Assembly (NCBI GenBank): GCA_964036315.1
Contig: OZ038479.1
Span: 62,315,304 to 62,379,303 of the forward strand
Origin: Acanthosepion esculentum
Taxonomy: Eukaryota > Mollusca > Cephalopoda > Sepiida > Sepiidae
DNA length: 64,000 nucleotides
Direction of reading: 5' to 3'
Below the pieces are notes generated by a model. That model saw nothing but the letters and a program-made list of their open reading frames with translations, was not told the origin of the DNA and did not search any database. Positions 54,781-64,000 of the stretch are shown here, one piece after another (position 1 is the stretch's first letter; each line of letters begins with the position of its first letter). Both the position numbers and the translations under genes were made by a program.

Positions 54781-57700
54781 AAATGAAAATGCTGAAAACA
54801 ATTGAAAATATTGCATATTTTGATCATTTTCAAATGAAAATGCTGAAAACAAATGAAAATATTGCATATTTTGATCATTTTCAAATGAAAACGAAGAAAA
54901 CAAACGAAAATATTGCATATTTTGATCATTTTCAAATGAAAACGAAGAAAACAAATGAAAATATTGCATATTTTGATCATTTTCAAATGAAAACGAAGAA
55001 AACAAATGAAAATATTGCATATTTTGATCATTTTCAAATGAAAATGATGAAAACAAATGAAAATATTGTATATTTTGATCATTTTCAAATGAAAATGCTG
55101 AAAACAAATGAAAATATTGCATATTTTGATCATTTTCAAATGAAAACGAAGAAAACATGAAAATATTGCATATTTTGATCATTTTCAAATGAAAAAGAAA
55201 AAAACAAATGAAAATATTGCATATTTTGATCATTTTAAAATGAAAACGAAGAAAACAAATGAAAATATTGCATATTTTGATCATTTTCAAATGAGAATGA
55301 TGAAAACAAATGAAAATATTGTATATTTTGATCATTTTCAAATGAAAATGCTGAAAACAAATGAAAATATTGCATATTTTGATCATTTTCAAATGAAAAC
55401 GAAGAAAACAAATGAAAATATTGCATATTTTGATCATTTTCAAATGAAAACGAAGAAAACAAATGAAAATATTGCATATTTTCATCATTTTCAAATGAAA
55501 ACGAAGAAAACAAATGAAAATATTGCATATTTTGATCATTTTCAAATGAAAACGAAGAAAACAAATGAAAATATTGCATATTTTGATCATTTTCAAATGA
55601 AAACGAAGAAAACAAATGAAAATATTGCATATTTTCATCATTTTCAAATGAAAATGCTGAAAACAAATGAAAATATTGCATATTTTGATCATTTTCAAAT
55701 GAAAATGCTGAAAACAAATGAAAATATTGCATATTTTGATCATTTTCAAATGAAAACGAAGAAAACAAATGAAAATATTGCATATTTTGATCATTTTCAA
55801 ATGAAAACGAAGAAAACAAATGAAAATATTGCATATTTTGATCATTTTCAAATGAAAACGAAGAAAACAAATGAAAATATTGCATATTTTGATCATTTTC
55901 AAATGAAAATGAAGAAAACAAATGAAAATATTGCATATTTTGATCATTTTCAAATGAAAACGAAGAAAACAAATGAAAATATTGCATATTTTGATCATTT
56001 TCAAATGAAAACGAAGAAAACAAATGAAAATATTGCATATTTTGATCATTTTCAAATGAAAACGAAGAAAACAAATGAAAATATTGCATATTTTAATCAT
56101 TTACAAATGAAAACGAAGAAAACAAATGAAAATATTGTATATTTTGATCATTTTCAAATGAAAATGCTGAAAACAAATGAAAATATTGCATATTTTGATC
56201 ATTTTCAAATGAAAACGAAGAAAACAAATGAAAATATTGCATATTTTGATCATTTTCAAATGAAAACGAAGAAAACAAATGAAAATATTGCATATTTTGA
56301 TCATTTTCAAATGAAAACGAAGAAAACAAATGAAAATATTGCATATTTTCATCATTTTCAAATGAAAATGCTGAAAACAAATGAAAATATTGCATATTTT
56401 GATCATTTTCAAATGAAAATGCTGCAAACAAATGAAAATATTGCATATTTTGATCATTTTCAAATGAAAACGAAGAAAACAAATGAAAATATTGCATATT
56501 TTGATCATTTTCAAATGAAAATGCTGAAAACAAATGAAAATATTGCATATTTTGATCATTTTCAAATGAAAATGCTGAAAACAAATGAAAATATTGCATA
56601 TTTTGATCTTTTTCAAATGAAAACGAAGAAAACAAATGAAAATATTGCATATTTTGATCATTTTCAAATGAAAAAAAAAGAAAACAAATGAAAATATTGC
56701 ATATTTTGATCATTTTCAAATGAAAACGAAGAAAACAAATGAAAATATTGCATATTTTGATCATTTTCAAATGAAAACGAAGAAAACAAATGAAAATATT
56801 GCATATTTTCATCATTTTCAAATGAAAACGAAGAAAACAAATGAAAATATTGCATATTTTGATCATTTTTAAATGAAAACGAAGAAAACAAATGAAAATA
56901 TTGCATATTTTGATCATTTTCAAATGAAAACGAAGAAAACAAATGAAAATATTGCATATTTTCATCATTTTCAAATGAAAATGCTGAAAACAAATGAAAA
57001 TATTGCATATTTTGATCATTTTCAAATGAAAATGCTGAAAACAAATGAAAATATTGCATATTTTGATCATTTTCAAATGAAAACGAAGAAAACAAATGAA
57101 TATATTGCATATTTTGATCATTTTCAAATGAAAACGAAGAAAACAAATGAATATATTGCATATTTTGATCATTTTCAAATGAAAACGAAGAAAACAAATG
57201 AAAATATTGCATATTTTGATCATTTTCAAATGAAAATGAAGAAAACAAATGAAAATATTGCATATTTTGATCATTTTCAAATGAAAACGAAGAAAACAAA
57301 TGAAAATATTGCATATTTTGATCATTTTCAAATGAAAACGAAGAAAACAAATGAAAATATTGCATATTTTGATCATTTTCAAATGAAAACGAAGAAAACA
57401 AATGAAAATATTGCATATTTTGATCATTTTCAAATGAAAACAAATGAAAATATTGCATATTTTGATCATTTTCAAATGAAAACGAAGAAAACAAATGAAA
57501 ATATTGCATATTTTGATCATTTTCAAATGAAAATGCTGAAAACAAATGAAAATATTGCATATTTTGATCATTTTCAAATGAAAACGAAGAAAACAAATGA
57601 AAATATTGCATATTTTGATCATTTTCAAATGAAAATGCTGAAAACAAATGAGAATATTGCATATTTTGAACATTTTCAAATGAAAACGAAGAAAACAAAT

Positions 57701-58340
57701 GAAAATATTGCATATTTTGATCATTTTCAAATGAAAACGAAGAAAACAAATGAAAATATTGCATATTTTGATAATTTTCAAATGAAAACGAAGAAAACAA
57801 ATGAAAATATTGCATATTTTGATCATTTTCAAATGAAAATGCTGAAAACAAATGAAAATATTGCATATTTTGATCATTTTCAAATGAAAACGAAGAAAAC
57901 AAATGAAAATATTGCATATTTTGATCATTTTCAAATGAAAAAAAAAGAAAACAAATGAAAATATTGCATATTTTGATCATTTTCAAATGAAAACGAAGAA
58001 AACAAATAAAATATTGCATATTTTGATCATTTTCAAATGAAAACGAAGAAAACAAATGAAAATATTGAATATTTTGATCATTTTCAAATGAAAATGATGA
58101 AAACAAATGAAAATATTGTATATTTTGATCATTTTCAAATGAAAATGCTGAAAACAAATGAAAATATTGCATATTTTGATCATTTTCAAATGAAAACGAA
58201 GAAAACATGAAAATATTGCATATTTTGATCATTTTCAAATGAAAACGAAGAAAACAAATGAAAATATTGCATATTTTGATCATTTTCAAATGTAAACGAA
58301 GAAAACAAATGAAAATATTGCATATTTTGATCATTTTAAA

Positions 58341-60344
58341 ATGAAAACGAAGAAAACTAATGAAAATATTGCATATTTTGATCATTTTCAAATGAAAATG
58401 ATGAAAACAAATGAAAATATTGTATATTTTGATCATTTTCAAATGAAAATGCTGAAAACAAATGAAAATATTGCATATTTTGATCATTTTCAAATGAAAA
58501 CGAAGAAAACAAATGAAAATATTGCATATTTTGATCATTTTCAAATGAAAACGAAGAAAACAAATGAAAATATTGCATATTTTGATCATTTTCAATTGAA
58601 AACGAAGAAAACAAATGAAAATATTGCATATTTTGATCATTTTCAAATGAAAACAACTGAAAATATTGCATATTTTGATCATTTTCAAATGAAAACGAAG
58701 AAAACAAATGAAAATATTGCATATTTTGATCATTTTCAAATGAAAATGCTGAAAACAAATGAAAATATTGCATATTTTGATCATTTTCAAATGAAAACGA
58801 AGAAAACAAATGAAAATATTGCATATTTTGATCATTTTCAAATGAAAATGCTGAAAAAAATTGAGAATATTGCATGTTTTGAACATTTTCAAATGAAAAT
58901 GATGAAAACAAATGAAAATATTGTATATTTTGATCATTTTCAAATGAAAATGCTGAAAACAAATGAAAATATTGCATATTTTGATCATTTTCAAATGAAA
59001 ACGAAGAAAACAAATGAAAATATTGCATATTTTGATCATTTTCAAATGAAAACGAAGAAAACAAATGAAAATATTGCATATTTTGATCATTTTCAATTGA
59101 AAACGAAGAAAACAAATGAAAATATTGCATATTTTGATCATTTTCAAATGAAAACAACTGAAAATATTGCATATTTTGATCATTTTCAAATGAAAACGAA
59201 GAAAACAAATGAAAATATTGCATATTTTGATCATTTTCAAATGAAAATGCTGAAAACAAATGAAAATATTGCATATTTTGATCATTTTCAAATGAAAACG
59301 AAGAAAACAAATGAAAATATTGCATATTTTGATCATTTTCAAATGAAAACGAAGAAAACAAATGAAAATATTGCATATTTTGATCATTTTCAATTGAAAA
59401 CGAAGAAAACAAATGAAAATATTGCATATTTTGATCATTTTCAAATGAAAACAACTGAAAATATTGCATATTTTGATCATTTTCAAATGAAAACGAAGAA
59501 AACAAATGAAAATATTGCATATTTTGATCATTTTCAAATGAAAATGCTGAAAACAAATGAAAATATTGCATATTTTGATCATTTTCAAATGAAAACGAAG
59601 AAAACAAATGAAAATATTGCATATTTTGATCATTTTCAAATGAAAACGAAGAAAACAAATGAAAATATTGCATATTTTGATCATTTTCAAATGAAAATGC
59701 TGAAAACAATTGAGAATATTGCATGTTTTGAACATTTTCAAATGAAAATGATGAAAACAAATGAAAATATTGTATATTTTGATCATTTTCAAATGAAAAT
59801 GCTGAAAACAAATGAAAATATTGCATATTTTGATCATTTTCAAATGAAAACGAAGAAAACAAATGAAAATATTGCATATTTTGATCATTTTCAAATGAAA
59901 ACGAAGAAAACAAATGAAAATATTGTATATTTTGATCATTTTCAATTGAAAACGAAGAAAACAAATGAAAATATTGCATATTTTGATCATTTTCAAATGA
60001 AAACAACTGAAAATATTGCATATTTTGATCATTTTCAAATGAAAACGAAGAAAACAAATGAAAATATTGCATATTTTGATCATTTTCAAATGAAAATGCT
60101 GAAAACAAATGAAAATATTGCATATTTTGATCATTTTCAAATGAAAACGAAGAAAACAAATGAAAATATTGGATATTTTGATCATTTTCAAATGAAAACG
60201 AAGAAAACAAATGAAAATATTGCATATTTTGATCATTTTCAAATGAAAATGCTGAAAACAATTGAGAATATTGCATGTTTTGAACATTTTCAAATGAAAA
60301 CGAAGAAAACAAATGAAAATATTGCATATTTTGATCATTTTTAA
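58341..60344 (+). repeat. 849/552-bp periodic block with 42-bp and gcatgtttt units
   Basis: Three units with 'ttgagaatattgcatg' and gaacat lie at 58861, 59710 and 60262 (offsets 849 and 552). 849 equals 17 x 51 minus 18, accounted for by two 42-bp units. 552 equals 11 x 51 minus 9, accounted for by one. Between them the order is an 'atgatg'/'gtatat' unit, B, two A, 'caattg', A, a 42-bp 'aaaacaactg' unit, A, B. Roughly the same 300-bp string is reused four times with small changes. Confidence 0.87.
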
Positions 60345-62350
60345 ATGAAAATGCTGAAAACAAATGAAAATATTGCATATTTTGATCATTTTCAAATGAA
60401 AACGAAGGAAACATGAAAATATTGCATATTTTGATCAGTTTCAAATGAAAACGAAGAAAACAAATGAAAATATTGCATATTTTGATCATTTTCAAATGAA
60501 AACGAAGAAAACAAATGTAAATATTGCATATTTTGATCATTTTCAAATGTAAACGAAGAAAACAAATGAAAATATTGCATATTTTGATCATTTTAAAATG
60601 AAAACGAAGAAAACAAATGAAAATATTGCATATTTTGATCATTTTCAAATGAAAACGAAGAAAACAAATGAAAATATTGCATATTTTGATCATTTTCAAA
60701 TGAAAACGAAGAAAACAAATGAAAATATTGCATATTTTGATCATTTTCAAATGAAAACAACTGAAAATATTGCATATTTTGATCATTTTCAAATGAAAAA
60801 AAAAGAAAACAAATGAAAATATTGCATATTTTGATCATTTTCAAATGAAAACTAAGAAAACAAATGAAAATATTGCATATTTTGATCATTTTCAAATGAA
60901 AACGAAGAAAACAAATGAAAATATTGCATATTTTGATCATTTTCAAATGAAAATGATGAAAACAAATGAAAATATTGTATATTTTGATCATTTTCAAATG
61001 AAAATGCTGAAAACAAATGAAAATATTGCATATTTTGATCATTTTCAAATGAAAACGAAGGAAACATGAAAATATTGCATATTTTGATCAATTTCAAATG
61101 AAAACGAAGAAAACAAATGAAAATATTGCATATTTTGATCATTTTCAAATGAAAACGAAGAAAACAAATGAAAATATTGAATATTTTGATCATTTTCAAA
61201 TGAAAACAAATGAAAATATTGCATATTTTGATCATTTTCAAATGAAAATGCTGAAAACAAATGAGAATATTGCATATTTTGAACATTTTCAAATGAAAAC
61301 GAAGAAAACAAATAAAAATATTGCATATTTTGATCATTTTCAAATGAAAATGCTGAAAACAAATGAAAATATTGCATATTTTGATCATTTTCAAAAGAAA
61401 ACGAAGAAAACAAATGAAAATATTGCATATTTTGATCATTTTCAAATGAAAAAAAAAGAAAACAAATGAAAATATTGCATATTTTGATCATTTTCAAATG
61501 AAAACGAAGAAAACAAATAAAATATTGCATATTTTGATCATTTTCAAATGAAAACGAAGAAAAACAAATGAAAATATTGCATATTTTGATCATTTTCAAA
61601 TGAAAACGAAGAAAACAAATAAAATATTGCATATTTTGATCATTTTCAAATGAAAACGAAGAAAACAAATGAAAATATTGCATATTTTGATCATTTTCAA
61701 ATGAAAATGATGAAAACAAATGAAAATATTGTATATTTTGATCATTTTCAAATGAAAATGCTGAAAACAAATGAAAATATTGCATATTTTGATCATTTTC
61801 AAATGAAAACGAAGAAAACATGAAAATATTGCATATTTTGATCATTTTCAAATGAAAACGAAGAAAACAAATGAAAATATTGCATATTTTGATCATTTTC
61901 AAATGAAAACGAAGAAAACAAATGAAAATATTGCATATTTTGATCATTTTCAAATGTAAACGAAGGAAACAAATGAAAATATTGCATATTTTGATCATTT
62001 TAAAATGAAAACGAAGAAAACTAATGAAAATATTGCATATTTTGATCATTTTCAAATGAAAATGATGAAAACAAATGAAAATATTGTATATTTTGATCAT
62101 TTTCAAATGAAAATGCTGAAAACAAATGAAAATATTGCATATTTTGATCATTTTCAAATGAAAACGAAGAAAACAAATGAAAATATTGCATATTTTGATC
62201 ATTTTCAAATGAAAACGAAGAAAACAAATGAAAATATTGCATATTTTGATCATTTTCAATTGAAAACGAAGAAAACAAATGAAAATATTGCATATTTTGA
62301 TCATTTTCAAATGAAAACAAATGAAAATATTGCATATTTTGATCATTTTC

Positions 62351-62398
62351 AAATGAAAACGAAGAAAACAAATGAAATTGCATATTTTGATCATTTTC
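62351..62398 (+). repeat. 48-bp monomer
   Basis: This is a single unit with 'aaatgaaattgcat' in place of 'aaatgaaaatattgcat', a 3-bp deletion that removes part of the conserved dyad. It lies directly after the 42-bp unit at 62309. I did not see the variant elsewhere in the window. Confidence 0.8.
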
Positions 62399-64000
62399 AA
62401 ATGAAAATGCTGAAAACAAATGAAAATATTGCATATTTTGATCATTTTCAAATGAAAACGAAGAAAACAAATGAAAATATTGCATATTTTGATCATTTTC
62501 AAATGAAAAAAAAAGAAAACAAATGAAAATATTGCATATTTTGATCATTTTCAAATGAAAACGAAGAAAACAAATGAAAATATTGCATATTTTGATCATT
62601 TTCAAATGAAAACGAAGAAAACAAATGAAAATATTGCATATTTTGATCATTTTCAAATGAAAATGATGAAAACAAACAAAATATTGTATATTTTGATCAT
62701 TTTCAAATGAAAATGCTGAAAACAAATGAAAATATTGCATATTTTGATCATTTTCAAATGAAAACGAAGGAAACATGAAAATATTGCATATTTTGATCAG
62801 TTTCAAATGAAAACGAAGAAAACAAATGAAAATATTGCATATTTTGATCATTTTCAAATGAAAACGAAGAAAACAAATGAAAATATTGCATATTTTGATC
62901 ATTTTCAAATGTAAACGAAGAAAACAAATGAAAATATTGCATATTTTGATCATTTTAAAATGAAAACGAAGAAAACAAATGAAAATATTGCATATTTTGA
63001 TCATTTTCAAATGAAAATGATGAAAACAAATGAAAATATTGTATATTTTGATCATTTTCAAATGAAAATGCTGAAAACAAATGAAAATATTGCATATTTG
63101 ATCATTTTCAAATGAAAACGAAGAAAACAAATGAAAATATTGCATATTTTGATCATTTTCAAATGAAAATGCTCAAAACAAATGAAAATATTGCATATTT
63201 TGATCATTTTCAAATGAAAACGAAGAAAACAAATGAAAATATTGCATATTTTGATCATTTTCAAATGAAAACGAAGAAAACAAATGAAAATATTGCATAT
63301 TTTGATCATTTTCAAATGAAAACGAAGAAAACAAATGAAAATATTGCATATTTTGATCATTTTCAAATGAAAACGAAGAAAACAAATGAAAATATTGCAT
63401 ATTTTGATCATTTTCAATTGAAGACGAAGAAAACAAATAAAAATATTGCATATTTTGATCATTTTCAAATGAAAATGCTGAAAAGAAATGAAAATATTGC
63501 ATATTTTGATCATTTTCAAATGAAAACGAAGAAAACAAATGAAAATATTGCATATTTTGATCATTTTCAAATGAAAACGAAGAAAACAAATGAAAATATT
63601 GCATATTTTGATCATTTTCAAATGAAAACGTAGAAAACAAATGAAAATATTGCATATTTTGATCATTTTCAAATGAAAACGAAGAAAACAAATGAAAATA
63701 TTGCATATTTTGATCATTTTCAATTGAAAATGAAGAAAACAAATAAAAATATTGCATATTTTGATCATTTTCAAATGAAAACGAAGAAAACAAATGAAAA
63801 TATTGCATATTTTGATCATTTTCAAATGAAAATGCTGAAAACAAATGAAAATATTGCATATTTTGATCATTTTCAAATGAAAACGAAGAAAACAAATGAA
63901 AATATTGCATATTTTGATCATTTTCAAATGAAAATGCTGAAAACAAATGAGAATATTGCATATTTTGAACATTTTAAAATGAAAATGAAGAAAACAAATG

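Larger units (their letters stand above)
37427..57600 (+). repeat. Array domain III (52-bp poly-A unit, tgtaaac, atgatg/gtatat markers)
   Basis: The domain starts at the first 52-bp unit, which carries nine consecutive A. It is further marked by 'caaatgtaaac' units, by 'atgatg' units linked to 'ttgtatatt', by 'gatctttttc', by 49-bp 'aaaacatg' units and by 'atagcat'. None of the domain II marker set (aaaaaactg, attgctt) was seen after about 36.4 kb. No gaacat unit was seen. The block contains the cleanest tandem duplications in the window (1223, 1623 and 1632 bp). The right end is set where gaacat units reappear near 57.65 kb. Confidence 0.7.
24226..62350 (+). repeat. 42-bp monomers (17 copies, two lineages)
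   Basis: These units lack 9 bp, which matches collapse of the internal direct repeat 'gaaaac' with its 9-bp step. Twelve copies keep 'aaaacaaatg'; they start at 24226, 26510, 28132, 31998, 34234, 36824, 45633, 49192, 50815, 57432, 61198 and 62309. Five copies have 'aaaacaactg'; they start at 58645, 59146, 59443, 59995 and 60749. In domain II each copy follows an 'aaacaaacg' unit, and the copies at 45633, 49192 and 50815 follow 'gatcactttc'. They are therefore clonal groups, not repeated independent events. Confidence 0.9.
37427..62552 (+). repeat. 52-bp poly-A monomers (19 copies)
   Basis: In these units 'aaaacgaag' is replaced by nine A and a G, which adds one base. Starts are at 37427, 38750, 39261, 40484, 41656, 41861, 42372, 43694, 44409, 44867, 48019, 48477, 49642, 50100, 56666, 57933, 60791, 61444 and 62501. 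None occurs before 37427, although 51-bp relatives with 'aaaaaagaaaa' occur in domains I and II. Spacings of 511 bp (38750-39261, 41861-42372) and 1223 bp (39261-40484) mirror the surrounding duplications. Confidence 0.9.
15796..62804 (+). repeat. 49-bp 'aaaacatg' monomers (14 copies)
   Basis: Two bases are missing from 'acaaatg'. Units start at 15796, 17457, 37683, 44614, 46185, 48224, 49847, 51417, 55138, 58188, 60394, 61047, 61801 and 62756. The copies at 60394, 61047 and 62756 also carry 'gaaggaaacatg' and are followed by 'gatcagtttc' or 'gatcaatttc', marking a sub-lineage in domain IV. The two domain I copies are isolated from the rest by 20 kb and could be independent. Confidence 0.85.
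37833..62957 (+). repeat. tgtaaac monomers (16 copies), usually paired with ttttaaaatg
   Basis: These units read 'caaatgtaaacg' instead of 'caaatgaaaacg'. They start at 37833, 39720, 40943, 45174, 45327, 46897, 48733, 48886, 50356, 50509, 52129, 53761, 58288, 60545, 61952 and 62907. The first three are followed by 'tattatgatcattttaatatg'. Most of the others are followed by a unit with 'cattttaaaatgaaaacg'. The substitution puts an in-frame TAA into the longest forward reading frame, which helps show that this frame is not maintained as a gene. Confidence 0.88.
1..64000 (+). repeat. 51-bp AT-rich satellite DNA array (whole window)
   Basis: The window consists entirely of head-to-tail copies of a 51-bp unit, about 1,250 in number, with no interruption longer than a few bases of indel. 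The first complete unit starts at 33, and the array is still running at 64000. Each unit has an A-rich first half and a T-rich second half, and contains the near-invariant pieces 'gaaaatattgcatat' and 'gatcattttc'. No inverted unit was seen. Most units carry an SspI site (AATATT) and a BclI/DpnII site (TGATCA/GATC), so a 51-bp digestion ladder is expected. Arrays of this length are typical of eukaryotic heterochromatin; that assignment and the unknown host are inference. No other feature type is embedded in it. Confidence 0.99.
57601..64000 (+). repeat. Array domain IV (mosaic of domain I and III markers)
   Basis: Units with 'gagaat' + 'gaacat', last seen near 22.8 kb, reappear here (57650, 58861, 59710, 60262, 61264 and 63950 regions). 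They sit among domain III markers such as the 52-bp poly-A unit, tgtaaac, atgatg/gtatat and 49-bp units. 'caattg' units and a distinct 42-bp unit containing 'aaaacaactg' are frequent. The mixture suggests that material from a domain I-like part of the array was brought together with domain III-type repeats, or that both descend from an older common block outside the window. The array runs off the right edge of the window. Confidence 0.65.

Noticed and set aside
51201..55139. 1,312-codon minus-strand open frame with hydrophobic, Phe/Ile/Cys-rich repeats
   Set aside because: It looks like a membrane protein by composition but is the reverse translation of the same satellite. Identical frames start and stop wherever a 49-, 50- or 52-bp unit shifts the register.
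37427..62552. Poly-A tails of retroposed elements
   Set aside because: The nine-A runs replace part of a monomer and are followed directly by the rest of that monomer. No non-satellite sequence precedes them.
1..64000. CRISPR array
   Set aside because: Units are contiguous with no unique spacers. The variable positions are point substitutions inside a 51-bp repeat, not spacer sequences.
1..64000. Bacterial or organellar origin
   Set aside because: No genes, tRNAs or rRNAs appear in 64 kb, and a homogeneous short-unit array of this size is not known from bacterial chromosomes or typical organelle genomes. A nuclear eukaryotic satellite is the simpler reading.

Overview
The whole 64 kb window is one uninterrupted satellite DNA array. 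It is built from a 51-bp monomer repeated head-to-tail roughly 1,250 times, and both ends of the window lie inside the array. I found no protein-coding gene, RNA gene, transposon, CRISPR array or unique-sequence island. The monomer is about 78% A+T (25 A, 15 T, 6 G, 5 C in the reference copy at 33-83), and every copy I read has the same orientation. An array this long, with layered segmental duplications, points to a nuclear eukaryotic genome, probably constitutive heterochromatin such as a pericentromere, subtelomere or heterochromatic block. I do not recognise the satellite family and cannot name the organism.

Two main monomer types alternate. The A type carries 'acgaag' and holds the monomer's only CpG. 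The B type carries 'atgctg' and has no CpG. Intermediates ('atgaag', 'atgatg') and side branches ('aaaaaactg', poly-A) are also present. Further diagnostic variants (gaacat, ttggatc, ttcatcat, gtatat, caattg, tgtaaac) and length variants (32, 42, 48, 49, 50, 52 and 53 bp) act as markers. They divide the window into four domains: I (about 1-23.4 kb), II (about 23.4-37.4 kb), III (about 37.4-57.6 kb) and IV (about 57.6-64 kb, a mosaic of domain I and III markers).

There is no single higher-order repeat. Instead there are nested and overlapping duplications of blocks of monomers, with offsets of about 765, 849, 1223, 1355, 1623, 1632, 1783, 1968, 2234, 2284, 2406, 2560, 3866, 4518 and 5232 bp. 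Many paired copies differ by only one or a few bases where I compared them, so turnover by unequal exchange or replication-based amplification looks recent and local.

Because 51 is divisible by 3 and the monomer lacks stops in three frames, open frames of more than 1,000 codons run on both strands. I read these as arithmetic by-products, not genes. The features of most interest are the stepwise A-to-B mutation series, deletion variants whose endpoints match short direct repeats inside the monomer, the near-helical phasing of A/T tracts, a conserved dyad in each monomer, and the domain-specific markers that record the array's amplification history.
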